Below are positions 1 through 6,559 of a stretch of 12,715 bases of DNA, in pieces. The notes beneath the pieces were generated by a model. That model made no database searches. It worked only from the letters and a program-made list of their open reading frames with translations, and was not told the origin of the DNA. The position numbers and the translations under genes were made by a program. The number at the start of each line of letters is the position of its first letter. The stretch's first letter is position 1. Source of the DNA: Sulfurospirillum sp. UBA1314 (GTDB lineage Bacteria; Campylobacterota; Campylobacteria; Campylobacterales; Sulfurospirillaceae); the NCBI GenBank assembly GCA_002307095.1, contig DBTO01000021.1, forward strand, positions 14,158 to 26,872, given 5' to 3'.

Positions 1-154
1 TGGTGAGATTGCATTTGCCACCACCCGAGATCAGCAGTTTCATGCCTATTTTGGGGTTTGCATCCACGAGGACAACATCGTGCCCTTCAAGATGACTCGC
101 CGCCATCAACGCACTCGCACCTGCTCCAATAAAAAGAATATCGTGGATTTTCAA
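1..154 (-). CDS. YhiN/HI0933-family FAD-dependent oxidoreductase, N-terminal fragment
   Basis: Partial gene; its 3' part lies beyond the left edge, so 51 codons are visible. The protein opens with a Rossmann beta-alpha-beta fold, IGAGASALMAA at residues 9-19 (GxGxS), which binds the ADP half of FAD. An acidic residue ends the second strand (VVLVDANPK, D31). Next comes GMKLLISGGGKCNLT at residues 37-51, the hallmark of the HI0933/YhiN flavoprotein family, often annotated as NAD(P)/FAD-dependent or aminoacetone-oxidase-like. The substrate is not established. No ATG lies in frame before the Rossmann motif and an in-frame TGA sits at 167-169, so I start at TTG (152-154). It begins 17 nt after the stop of the SIMPL-like gene and is probably co-transcribed with it. 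Family assignment is firm; the cellular role is unknown. Confidence 0.85.
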   Translation of the reverse strand, partial: MKIHDILFIGAGASALMAASHLEGHDVVLVDANPKIGMKLLISGGGKCNLT

Positions 155-171
155 ACTAACGCACTTTCACG

Positions 172-873
172 CTATTTTTCATTGACGCAAGTATAATGAA
201 CCGTCGCATCTAAAGTGAGTGTTTCATCGCGTAAAATCGGCGCTTCAGTAGGAGTTGACTCTTCCTTTAATGAAGCATTTGCACGAGAAAGCATACTTTT
301 CATCATCACCGGTTGAGCAGGCTCAGTCCCTTCAAAAACAATGGCACTGACTTCACAGCGCATCTTTGTCTCTTTTGAAAAAAAGAGTGCTTGCTCCGTC
401 GCCATTTGCAATAACGAAGTACGCATCGCAAGACGCGCGCTATTGCGAGCTTTAAGGCTCACGTCCCATGTGAGCGCACTTTGGTTTATTAAAACCGTTG
501 GCGCTTTGATTTTACTCAGAGCCGATAAAAGCGCATTGTAATGCTCAATGGACTTAAAATCACACCCAAACGAGAGTGTGCCCCCGTAACCATTAAAAAT
601 CTGTTTTTGATCTTTATAGCTGTAGCGAGGAGCTAGGTAATAACCACCACCACGGCAAAACTCGCCTTTGGGGTCAAACTGCTTCACCGAAGCGACAATG
701 GCATTGAGATGCTCTTTAATCGCATCGGCACTTTTATGCTCCTCTTCAAAACCAATCTGAGCGCGCAAAATATCCGGTGTCAACGCCTCATTGACATGCT
801 CATTGGTCGTAATGCTCATCTGCGCCATTGCGAAAAGAGGAACAAGACTTAAAAACAGTAGCGCTTTTTTCAT
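172..873 (-). CDS. Exported SIMPL (DUF541)-like protein with four cysteines
   Basis: A 233-aa protein with a clear Sec signal peptide: KK at 2-3, a hydrophobic core, and AMA before a predicted cut after residue 17. The mature part alternates beta-like stretches and amphipathic helices. The C-terminal DETLTLDATVHYTC (from about residue 216) resembles the closing strand of SIMPL/DUF541 periplasmic proteins, and the N-terminal helix pattern (LRAQIGFEEEHKSADAIKEH) fits that fold. The assignment is from pattern only. Four cysteines (C73, C104, C173, C229), all in the mature part, could form two disulfides. The start is well supported: ATG preceded by AAGGAG inside the 13-nt gap after trmL. It sits between trmL and the YhiN-like gene in one minus-strand run. 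The function of this family is poorly known (envelope stress or surface roles have been suggested for some members). Confidence 0.6.
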   Translation of the reverse strand: MKKALLFLSLVPLFAMAQMSITTNEHVNEALTPDILRAQIGFEEEHKSADAIKEHLNAIVASVKQFDPKGEFCRGGGYYLAPRYSYKDQKQIFNGYGGTLSFGCDFKSIEHYNALLSALSKIKAPTVLINQSALTWDVSLKARNSARLAMRTSLLQMATEQALFFSKETKMRCEVSAIVFEGTEPAQPVMMKSMLSRANASLKEESTPTEAPILRDETLTLDATVHYTCVNEK

Positions 874-886
874 GGTAAACTCCTTG

Positions 887-1366
887 TTACGCTAACGATG
901 TCGCTTTAAACGTTTCAAAATTTTGACGAATCGCGTCGTAGAGTATGATGCCTGCTGATGTTGCTTGGTTAAGGCTTCTCCCCAGTTTTCCCATCGGAAT
1001 CGTGATGGCATTTTCCCATTTGAGGTGCATCAGCTCCATCGGAAGCCCTGTGGATTCTCCACCAAAAAAGAGAAAATCTCCAGGCTGGAACGAAGCTTCA
1101 AAATAGGTTTTGGTAGTTTTGGTGGTCGCAAAAAAGAAACGATCTAGTTTGTCGTGATGCACCTCTAAAAACGCCTCTAAATTTTCCCAAACCGTAACGT
1201 CTAAAAGATGCCAATAATCCAGCCCTGCGCGCTTTACGGTTTTATCGCTGATCTCAAACATCGTGGGCTTGATGATGTGCAATTTACAGTCGGCATTCAC
1301 GCACATGCGCCCGATGCTACCCGTATTTTGAGGAATTTGTGGGTGAACTAAAACGATGTTAAACAT
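887..1366 (-). CDS. trmL: tRNA (cytidine/uridine-34-2'-O)-methyltransferase TrmL
   Basis: A 159-aa SPOUT-class methyltransferase close in length to E. coli TrmL. The family methylates the 2'-OH of the wobble nucleotide in leucine tRNAs using S-adenosylmethionine. Visible motifs are HPQIPQNTGSIGR at 8-20 (SPOUT motif 1 with the NTG), RAGLDYWH at 46-53, FGGESTGLP at 101-109, and ITIPM followed by RSLNQATSAG at 121-139, which form the knotted SAM-binding end. The start is the ATG at 1364-1366, preceded by GGGAG. The reading frame stays open further upstream to 1549, but that stretch runs antiparallel-sense through purU and has no family similarity, so I exclude it. The gene follows a hairpin-rich spacer after purU and precedes the SIMPL-like gene by 13 nt. 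Confidence 0.93.
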   Translation of the reverse strand: MFNIVLVHPQIPQNTGSIGRMCVNADCKLHIIKPTMFEISDKTVKRAGLDYWHLLDVTVWENLEAFLEVHHDKLDRFFFATTKTTKTYFEASFQPGDFLFFGGESTGLPMELMHLKWENAITIPMGKLGRSLNQATSAGIILYDAIRQNFETFKATSLA

Positions 1367-1460
1367 AAAAAATCTCCCTATTCTGCTTCGTAAGAAGCTA
1401 GCTTTAGTGCCCCAGTGGCTAACGTAGTGTGTTGGGCTTTGCCCAACATGCGTGTCAAAA
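1367..1460. repeat. Hairpin-rich spacer between purU and trmL
   Basis: This 94-nt spacer can form three successive hairpins. The first is GCTTC-GTAA-GAAGC at 1385-1398. The second has TTAG (1404-1407) pairing with CTAA (1419-1422), extended by CC/GG across a 2-nt bulge. The third is TGTTGGGC-TTT-GCCCAACA at 1430-1448, with an 8-bp perfect stem. None is followed by a T-run on the minus strand, so a classical intrinsic terminator is unlikely. The make-up resembles a REP-like or small inverted-repeat insertion, or a structured leader for trmL. Identity is unknown. Confidence 0.5.
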
Positions 1461-2303
1461 TCAAAAAATGATCGTTTTATTATCGTGAACAAAAATACGC
1501 TCTTCAAACACCAAATCAAGGGCATTGGAGAGGACGACTTTTTCCACATTGCGACCTGCGCGTTGCATATCTTTCCACGTCATTTCATGATTGACGCGAA
1601 CCACATCTTGCGCGATAATCGGACCTTCATCCAGATGGTTGTTGACAAAGTGCGCCGTCGCACCAATGATTTTAACACCCCGTGAAAAGGCTTGTTTATA
1701 AGGATTTGCACCGACAAAGGCAGGTAAGAATGAATGGTGAATGTTGATCATACGCTCATCATAATGGCTGACAAATTCACTCGATAAAATGCGCATGTAT
1801 TTAGCTAAAACGATGTAATCAACGCTGTATTGCGCCAAAACTTCTAACACTTTGGCTTCATGTTCACTTCGATTAAGCCCTTCATGGCTAACACAATGAA
1901 ACGGAATATTAAATTTGCCACTAAGGTCTTTCAAATCTTCGTAGTTGGAAACAATCGCTAAAATGTTCGCATTGAGGTCACCACTGTCGTGTTTGAGCAA
2001 AATGTCACCCAAACAGTGCGTCTCTTTCGTGCCCATCAAGATGATCTCTTTTTTGCGCGCTTCGGCGACATAAATATCCGCATTTGCAGGCAACATCGCT
2101 TCAAGCGTGCCCTTAAAGGCGTTCATGTCGACTTCACCGCTCAGCTCAGCTCGCATAAAAAATTTCGCATTGTCACGGTCAACAAACTCGTCATTTTTGA
2201 TGATATTCAGCTGATATTTAAACACCACGTCCGCAATGCGGTAAATCAGACCCTTCTCATCGGAACAATCAATTTTTAAAATATAATTTTTACTCTCTTC
2301 CAT
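1461..2303 (-). CDS. purU: Formyltetrahydrofolate deformylase PurU
   Basis: A 280-aa protein, exactly the usual family length. It hydrolyses 10-formyl-THF to THF and formate, balancing the one-carbon pool and supplying formate for purine synthesis. Residues 1-80 form an ACT regulatory domain (DCSDEKGLIYRIADVVFKY at 12-30). Residues 88-280 form the GART-type formyltransferase fold. The catalytic triad is visible: N187 and H189 in INIHHSFLP, and D225 in NNHLDEGPII. The start ATG lies 3 nt after the cca stop and uses a GAGG located in the last codons of cca, which suggests translational coupling. Well supported. Confidence 0.95.
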   Translation of the reverse strand: MEESKNYILKIDCSDEKGLIYRIADVVFKYQLNIIKNDEFVDRDNAKFFMRAELSGEVDMNAFKGTLEAMLPANADIYVAEARKKEIILMGTKETHCLGDILLKHDSGDLNANILAIVSNYEDLKDLSGKFNIPFHCVSHEGLNRSEHEAKVLEVLAQYSVDYIVLAKYMRILSSEFVSHYDERMINIHHSFLPAFVGANPYKQAFSRGVKIIGATAHFVNNHLDEGPIIAQDVVRVNHEMTWKDMQRAGRNVEKVVLSNALDLVFEERIFVHDNKTIIF

Positions 2304-2306
2304 ACG

Positions 2307-3431
2307 CTATGCCTCACACTGTTGTTTAATTTTTTCGATTCGTCTTCGTCTTAATTCGTGTCTGATGGCCTCTTTTTCAAATCCATCTGCTATTACCTCT
2401 TGAACACTCACATCGCCTGTAAAGAGTTCATCCCAAATTCTAAGCATTTGAGCCCGCTCTTTTACACCGCTTCGATAATGTCCAAGCCACTGAGAGATAG
2501 GCATTTCAAGGCTTACATGTAACAGCATCTCATCATTGATGTCCCCTTCAAAAAAAGGCTGATGCTTAAACGTTTGCAGGTAATGATTAGGCGCTTCAAG
2601 CAGCCTTAACCACCTCAAAGGTTCCTGTTTCAGGCGATTAGCGACGATATAAACAAAATAGTAAGGACGAAGGGCGTCTTCAAAATTTTGCTTGTATCGT
2701 AGCAATTCACGCGCGATCTCAAAAAAGCGATTTTCCACTTTACATGTAAAACATTTTTCAAAAAGATGAAGGGCGTACATGTAAAAGAGTCCGTAGTGCA
2801 AACAAGGAGCGCGAAAGAGCTTTTCAAACTCCCACAAAATGCGCGGTTTGCTCAAATCAGAAAGATCAATACTGCGCATCACTTCTATACTTTTACGCTC
2901 TATCTTAAACCCCAAACGCGCGCTAAACTGCACCGCGCGAAGGACGCGTAGACTGTCTTCTTTGAAACTTTGCTCATCAATGATCGCAAGGCTTTTGCGC
3001 TCAATCGCCTCTTTGCCACCCCAAAAATCGAGTAACGCACCCGTAAAGATGTTTCGCATCATCGCATTAACACTAAAATCGCGCCTCTTAGACGCCTCTT
3101 TTTCATCCTGACAGACGTGTACTTCAAACGCCTTATGCCCTATGCCGCTTTTATGCTCAATGCGTGGCAATGAAAAATCGATGTCGCCCAGCTTATAAAC
3201 AAAAAAACTTTTCCCCACACCAATAGCGCCCATACGCTTCATCAGCGACTCAAAGGCGTCTGGCTCGATGTCATACACCTCAATATCCAAATCGTGCAAA
3301 GGCTCGTCTAAGCAGAGGTCGCGCACACTGCCGCCGACCAAATAAGCACGTTTGGTATGAGGTTTTAAAAACGCAATTGCTGCGTTGATTTGATCTTCAA
3401 AATGCGCAGGAAAAACGCACTCTAGTTTCAT
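2307..3431 (-). CDS. cca: CCA-adding enzyme (class II tRNA nucleotidyltransferase)
   Basis: A 374-aa nucleotidyltransferase that builds or repairs the 3'-CCA end of tRNAs. The active-site signature LVGGSVRD is at 31-38, followed by the metal-binding DLD at 47-49 and DFSLPR at 85-90. Next are RRDFSVNAM at 116-124, a domain junction with LLDFWGG at 133-139, and the nucleotide-template motif E158-D159-xx-R162 followed by VLRAVQFSARLGF. The C-terminal 170 residues are helical and variable. Class II CCA enzymes and bacterial poly(A) polymerases share these motifs. Context and compact length favour CCA addition, but the sequence does not strictly exclude a poly(A) polymerase. The ATG overlaps the upstream stop (ATGA). 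The gene carries one exact copy of the 12-bp palindrome and two near-copies. Confidence 0.9.
   Translation of the reverse strand: MKLECVFPAHFEDQINAAIAFLKPHTKRAYLVGGSVRDLCLDEPLHDLDIEVYDIEPDAFESLMKRMGAIGVGKSFFVYKLGDIDFSLPRIEHKSGIGHKAFEVHVCQDEKEASKRRDFSVNAMMRNIFTGALLDFWGGKEAIERKSLAIIDEQSFKEDSLRVLRAVQFSARLGFKIERKSIEVMRSIDLSDLSKPRILWEFEKLFRAPCLHYGLFYMYALHLFEKCFTCKVENRFFEIARELLRYKQNFEDALRPYYFVYIVANRLKQEPLRWLRLLEAPNHYLQTFKHQPFFEGDINDEMLLHVSLEMPISQWLGHYRSGVKERAQMLRIWDELFTGDVSVQEVIADGFEKEAIRHELRRRRIEKIKQQCEA
2739..2750. repeat. Palindrome TTTACATGTAAA, exact copy
   Basis: Inside cca, where it is read in frame as Phe-Thr-Cys-Lys. Two near-copies lie within 250 nt: 2512-2523 (CTTACATGTAAC, read Leu-His-Val-Ser) and 2775-2786 (CGTACATGTAAA, read in another frame through Tyr-Met-Tyr). 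Confidence 0.9.
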
Positions 3432-3805
3432 TTTTTAGAGGCTTCCATCTGCTCCAATTGCTCATCAATCGTCGCTAAAAGGTACTCTAAAAAGTTCAGC
3501 GTTAAATCGAGTTTGGCTTCAATGTTTTTATTATTGGGGGATTGAAACCCTTCAAAAAGCACTAAAATGCGCTCCCTGAGGTTCGTATAAAACTGTTTGG
3601 GGCTCTCAGCGCACGATGTGTCGTCTTCATGAGAGATCGCATACGCTTTAATCGTGTTAATCTCTTCCGTGATCTCCAAAAGGGGTTCGGGCTCAAACGC
3701 AACCTCTTCACGCTTGCGTGGGGGTTGCAGTGGTTGTTGTTCTTCCTTGGGTGCTACCTCTTCAAGCTCTTTGAGCGTTGAGAGAATCATATCTTTTAGT
3801 TCCAT
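3428..3805 (-). CDS. CiaD-like conserved Campylobacterota protein
   Basis: A 125-aa protein with no signal peptide or membrane segment. It has a short amphipathic N-terminus (MELKDMILSTLKELEEV), then a Pro/Glu/Gln-rich charged linker at about 18-45. The helical C-terminal block at about 72-118 contains LRERILVLFEGFQSP and KLDLTLNFLEYLLATIDEQL. This arrangement matches the CiaD-like family as I remember it. CiaD (Cj0788) is secreted by Campylobacter jejuni during host-cell invasion and lies next to cca and purU there. I chose ATG 3803-3805 because its N-terminus fits the family; a GTG at 3818-3820 in the same frame would add five residues. It overlaps the TPR gene by 10 nt and cca by 4 nt. The sequence says nothing about invasion here, and a housekeeping role is equally likely. 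Confidence 0.65.
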   Translation of the reverse strand: MELKDMILSTLKELEEVAPKEEQQPLQPPRKREEVAFEPEPLLEITEEINTIKAYAISHEDDTSCAESPKQFYTNLRERILVLFEGFQSPNNKNIEAKLDLTLNFLEYLLATIDEQLEQMEASKK

Positions 3806-4044
3806 AGCTTTACCAACCACCTTTCAAATTCTAAAAATTCCACTTCTGAGTTCATCGTTAAAAAAAACTTCTTCATCTCCTCATCGACCCCTAAGTACTT
3901 TTTGCGAATCCCTGAGAGTCGTTTGATGGCAATTTTTGCCTCTTTGTTATCAGGATTTTCGCGCAATAACGCTTTGTAAATCTCCAAAGCCTCATTTTTA
4001 AGGCCTTGGAGTTCATAGATCGACGCGAGTGTGAGTGTTTTCAT
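3796..4044 (-). CDS. Small single-TPR-like protein
   Basis: An 82-aa cytoplasmic protein. Residues 5-36 fit one tetratricopeptide repeat: LASIY, then G14, A19, L20, Y23 and the closing P31 of the consensus, followed by a second helical pair (KEAKIAIKRLSGIRKKY). The remainder is a helical tail rich in Glu, Phe and Trp. One TPR alone usually cannot make a full superhelix, so it may dimerise or pair with a neighbour product. The start ATG lies 1 nt after the leuB stop (TAA-T-ATG) with no strong Shine-Dalgarno of its own, suggesting translation coupled to leuB. Its end overlaps the CiaD-like start by 10 nt. The frame stays open upstream into leuB, but that part lacks any repeat signature. Confidence 0.75.
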   Translation of the reverse strand: MKTLTLASIYELQGLKNEALEIYKALLRENPDNKEAKIAIKRLSGIRKKYLGVDEEMKKFFLTMNSEVEFLEFERWLVKLWN

Positions 4045-4045
4045 A

Positions 4046-5119
4046 TTAAGCTTTAGCGGTGTAATCGGCAATAATAGAGCCAATTTGGGTCGTTGAACAG
4101 ACCTCTTTGGCACCGTAATTGGCTAAGTCTTTGGTACGATACCCATCATGCAACACTTTTTTAATGGCCGTTTCAATACGATCCGCCGCTTTGGTCTCAC
4201 CAAGCGCAAAACGAAGCATCATAGAGGCACTTAAAATGGTCGCCAATGGATTGGCGATGCCTTGACCTGCGATGTCTGGAGCAGAGCCATGAATCGGCTC
4301 AAACAGCCCTACTTTGCCGCCGATGGAAGCCGAGGGAAGCAGTCCAATGGAACCACTGATCATACTCGCCTCATCACTGAGAATATCACCAAAAATATTG
4401 CCGGTTAAAATAACATCAAACTGACGCGGATTGCGTACAAGTTGCATGGCTGCATTGTCGACATACATGTGAGAAAGAGTGACTTCAGGGTACTGTTTTG
4501 AAACTTCGATGACGGTATCACGCCAGAGTTGAGAGACCTCTAAAACATTGGCTTTATCAACCGAACAGACAATTTTACGACGTTTCATTGCTGATTCAAA
4601 TGCCATATGGGCAATACGCTCGATCTCAGGTTTGGTGTAGACCATCGTATTGTAGCCTTTAAAGCCATCATTGCCACGCGGTTCACCAAAGTAAATGCCC
4701 CCGATCAGCTCACGTACAACGAGAAGATCAACGCCTTTAAGTACTTCAGGTTTCAGCGTACTCGCATCTAAAAGTTCATCAAAAATAGCCGTTGGACGAA
4801 GGTTTGCAAACAAACCAAGCGCTTTACGAAGCTTCAAAAGTCCTGTTTCTGGGCGAAATTCACGAGGCAACGTGTCCCATTTTTCACCACCAATGGCACC
4901 AAATAATACCGCGTCACTTTTCAAACAACCCTCAATCGTCTCATCCGGAAGAGGTGTGCCTTTAAAATCATACGCAACGCCACCCATGAGGTAGTCTTCA
5001 TAACGGAGTTCAAACTCCTCTTTTGCACAGACACTGTCTAAAACTTTGATCGCTTCATCCACGATCTCAGGACCGATGCCATCGCCTCTAATAACCGCTA
5101 TTTTGTAGATTTTTTTCAT
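4046..5119 (-). CDS. leuB: 3-isopropylmalate dehydrogenase LeuB
   Basis: A 357-aa NAD-dependent beta-decarboxylating dehydrogenase for the third step of leucine synthesis (3-isopropylmalate to 2-oxoisocaproate). GDGIGPEIVDEA is at 12-23 and RELIGGIYFGEPRG at 136-149, with catalytic Y143. SVDKANVL carries catalytic K189. Metal-binding D221 is in YVDNAAMQ, and D245 and D249 are in GDILSDEAS. The NAD site GSAPDIAGQGIANP is at 278-291. These residues sit at a constant +4 offset from my recollection of Thermus LeuB. The start is the ATG at 5117-5119 overlapping the leuD stop (ATGA); a longer frame into leuD is rejected. Complete and intact. Confidence 0.96.
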   Translation of the reverse strand: MKKIYKIAVIRGDGIGPEIVDEAIKVLDSVCAKEEFELRYEDYLMGGVAYDFKGTPLPDETIEGCLKSDAVLFGAIGGEKWDTLPREFRPETGLLKLRKALGLFANLRPTAIFDELLDASTLKPEVLKGVDLLVVRELIGGIYFGEPRGNDGFKGYNTMVYTKPEIERIAHMAFESAMKRRKIVCSVDKANVLEVSQLWRDTVIEVSKQYPEVTLSHMYVDNAAMQLVRNPRQFDVILTGNIFGDILSDEASMISGSIGLLPSASIGGKVGLFEPIHGSAPDIAGQGIANPLATILSASMMLRFALGETKAADRIETAIKKVLHDGYRTKDLANYGAKEVCSTTQIGSIIADYTAKA

Positions 5120-5604
5120 TTCGTTATCTCTTTTTTTGCATAATTCATCAATCCGCCGCATCCTAGAAGCTCTTGCATAAACGGAGGAATCGGGGTAAAT
5201 TTGTAGGTTTTTGCACCGTTTTTCACTTCGCCACTCTCCATAGAAATAGCGATAGTGTCGCCCTCTTTAATCGCATCGGTTTCAGCCAGTTCAAAAATGG
5301 GAAGTCCTGTGTTAAACGCATTGCGGTAAAAAATACGCGCAAAACTTTTGGCAACCACGGCACTCACACCTGCAGCCTTAAGTGCGATGGGAGCGTGCTC
5401 ACGACTGCTTCCACAGCCAAAGTTTTCACCCGCAACGATGATGTCACCTGCTTTCACTTTATTCACAAACTCAGGGTCAGCATCTTCCATAACATGCTTG
5501 GCTAACTCTTTTGGGTCTGAGGTGTTAAGGTAACGCGCTGCGATGATAAGATCGGTGTCGATGTTATCGCCAAAGTACCATACTTTTCCGCTAATCGTAC
5601 TCAT
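5116..5604 (-). CDS. leuD: 3-isopropylmalate dehydratase small subunit LeuD
   Basis: A 162-aa swivel-domain subunit that works with LeuC (4Fe-4S large subunit) to isomerise 2-isopropylmalate to 3-isopropylmalate. The early GKVWYFGDNIDTDLIIAARY (6-25) and the signature NFGCGSSREHAP at 61-72 are typical of the short bacterial/archaeal type of LeuD, about 160 aa rather than the 200 aa of E. coli LeuD. This subtype also includes homoaconitase/citraconate-type small subunits. The adjacent leuB supports a leucine role. The start ATG has a good AAGGA upstream at proper spacing. leuC is not adjacent. LeuD probably heads the operon, with the 66-nt gap before it holding its likely promoter region. Confidence 0.94.
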   Translation of the reverse strand: MSTISGKVWYFGDNIDTDLIIAARYLNTSDPKELAKHVMEDADPEFVNKVKAGDIIVAGENFGCGSSREHAPIALKAAGVSAVVAKSFARIFYRNAFNTGLPIFELAETDAIKEGDTIAISMESGEVKNGAKTYKFTPIPPFMQELLGCGGLMNYAKKEITK

Positions 5605-5638
5605 TGATTATCCTTAGGAATCACTTGATTTGTTAAAA

Positions 5639-5662
5639 TTTTACCCAAAGAGGGTTGTAAAA
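5639..5662 (-). terminator. Weak hairpin after the ABC ATPase gene
   Basis: Read on the minus strand just after the ABC gene stop, ACCC-TCTTT-GGGT forms a 4-bp GC-rich stem. Across a 3-nt left bulge it extends with TTTT/AAAA and is followed by TTTT. It could act as a weak intrinsic terminator or attenuator separating the ABC gene from leuD. The stem is short and interrupted, so readthrough is likely. Confidence 0.35.
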
Positions 5663-5670
5663 AAGTTTAA

Positions 5671-6459
5671 TCACCCCACACTTTGAACAAAATAACGCCC
5701 TTTTTCACACTTTACATGTAAAGGCAGATCAAAAACTTCTGAGAGATGCGCATCGTCTAGCAGTGCCTCTTTAGCACCTTGCGCTACGATGCGCCCCTCT
5801 TTGATCAACACCACATGCGAAATCTCTTCAAAAATCTCTTCCAAGTGATGCGTGACCAAAATGATCGTTCGATGCGCTGCAATTTTGCGTATCATCTCTA
5901 TAAAATTGAGCTGTGCTTTGATGTCTAAACCCACCGTTGGCTCATCGAGTATCATCGCTTTGGGTTCATGGACTAAAGAACGCGCTATGATGCACTTTCT
6001 AAGTTCCCCTGTGGACATCTCGGAGATGCGTTTGTTGCGTAAATGGCGTATGCCTAAAAAGTCCAAAACCTCTTCTACTTTGTTTACATGTAAAGGTGAA
6101 AATTCTTGATGCTCGTAGATGTGAAAACTGCTGTAAAAGCCTGAGAGTATCACTTCAAAGGCGTTGAGATCGGGCGCACGTTCGCTAAATTGGTAGTGTA
6201 GATCGTTCGTGATGATACCTAAATGCTTTTTGAGCTCCCAAATATCCCACACCTTTTTACCAAACACCTCTTTGGTCGTTGTGTCGCTAAAACGCGGATA
6301 AAGATCGTTGGAAAAAAGCTTTAAAAGCGTCGATTTTCCCGAACCATTTCCTCCTAAAATCACCGTATGTTGTCCCTCGTTGATGCTTAAATGAATGTCA
6401 TGCAAAACATCCTGCTCATCATACGCGACATTCACATGCTCAAAATGAATAATTTCCAT
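5671..6459 (-). CDS. Orphan ABC transporter-type ATPase
   Basis: A 262-aa nucleotide-binding subunit. Walker A GGNGSGKST is at 36-44, the signature loop is MSTGE at 148-152 (canonical LSGGQ), Walker B MILDEP at 169-174, the D-loop GLD at 177-179, and the switch histidine H204. The usual Q-loop glutamine region reads LGIITNDLHYQF, with no obvious canonical Q. The general layout resembles stand-alone ATPases of the YlmA/ModF type. No permease or binding protein is encoded nearby, so its substrate and even a transport role are unknown. The start is supported by AGGAG before ATG and a TATAAT box upstream (6485-6490). It contains two exact copies of the 12-bp palindrome, read as LHVK and LHVN. Confidence 0.88.
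   Translation of the reverse strand: MEIIHFEHVNVAYDEQDVLHDIHLSINEGQHTVILGGNGSGKSTLLKLFSNDLYPRFSDTTTKEVFGKKVWDIWELKKHLGIITNDLHYQFSERAPDLNAFEVILSGFYSSFHIYEHQEFSPLHVNKVEEVLDFLGIRHLRNKRISEMSTGELRKCIIARSLVHEPKAMILDEPTVGLDIKAQLNFIEMIRKIAAHRTIILVTHHLEEIFEEISHVVLIKEGRIVAQGAKEALLDDAHLSEVFDLPLHVKCEKGRYFVQSVG
5711..5722. repeat. Palindrome TTTACATGTAAA, exact copy
   Basis: Inside the 3' end of the ABC ATPase gene, read as Leu-His-Val-Lys, so it uses a different reading frame from the cca copy. Confidence 0.9.
6083..6094. repeat. Palindrome TTTACATGTAAA, exact copy
   Basis: Second copy in the ABC ATPase gene, read as Leu-His-Val-Asn, between the Q-loop and the signature loop. Confidence 0.9.
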
Positions 6460-6484
6460 TCGTTAACTCCTCTTTAATACTGCG

Positions 6485-6490
6485 ATTATA
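6485..6490 (-). promoter_or_regulatory. Candidate -10 box for the ABC ATPase gene
   Basis: A perfect TATAAT reads on the minus strand 25 bases before the ATG. No -35 match stands at 17 nt; the upstream region is T-rich instead, as is usual for sigma-70 promoters in Campylobacterota. Confidence 0.55.
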
Positions 6491-6517
6491 GCGCATCATT
6501 ATTAAGAAAATTTAGTT

Positions 6518-6532
6518 AAAATGTGACATTTT
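6518..6532. promoter_or_regulatory. Palindrome upstream of the RND pump gene
   Basis: AAAATG-TGA-CATTTT is a perfect inverted repeat with a 3-nt centre, 27 nt before the pump's ATG. It overlaps a plausible -10-like TAAAAT at 6517-6522. Its position suits a repressor operator, but no regulator gene is adjacent and AT-rich palindromes of this size can arise by chance. Confidence 0.35.
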
Positions 6533-6559
6533 GTAAACACGGTAAAGGTAGTAATCCAG

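Noticed and set aside
1430..1448. Strong hairpin after purU as an intrinsic terminator
   Set aside because: No T-run follows on the minus strand, so I list it as a structured spacer instead.
1367..1549. Upstream in-frame extension of trmL by 61 codons
   Set aside because: It runs through the spacer and the end of purU, lacks family similarity, and the internal ATG at 1366 has a good GGGAG and begins exactly at the SPOUT motif.
4045..4113. Longer start for the TPR-like gene, 23 codons upstream
   Set aside because: The extension is the antisense-frame reading of the leuB end, and the internal ATG starts right before the TPR helix.
4471..4482. ACATGT hexamer in leuB as another palindrome copy
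   Set aside because: Only eight of twelve positions match the full motif, within chance variation.
5120..5161. Longer leuB start 14 codons upstream
   Set aside because: It overlaps the leuD end; the ATG at 5119 begins at the conserved N-terminus and overlaps the leuD stop in the usual ATGA manner.
5630..5642. AT palindrome TAAAATTTTA before leuD as an operator
   Set aside because: Very AT-rich and short; expected often by chance in intergenic DNA of this kind.
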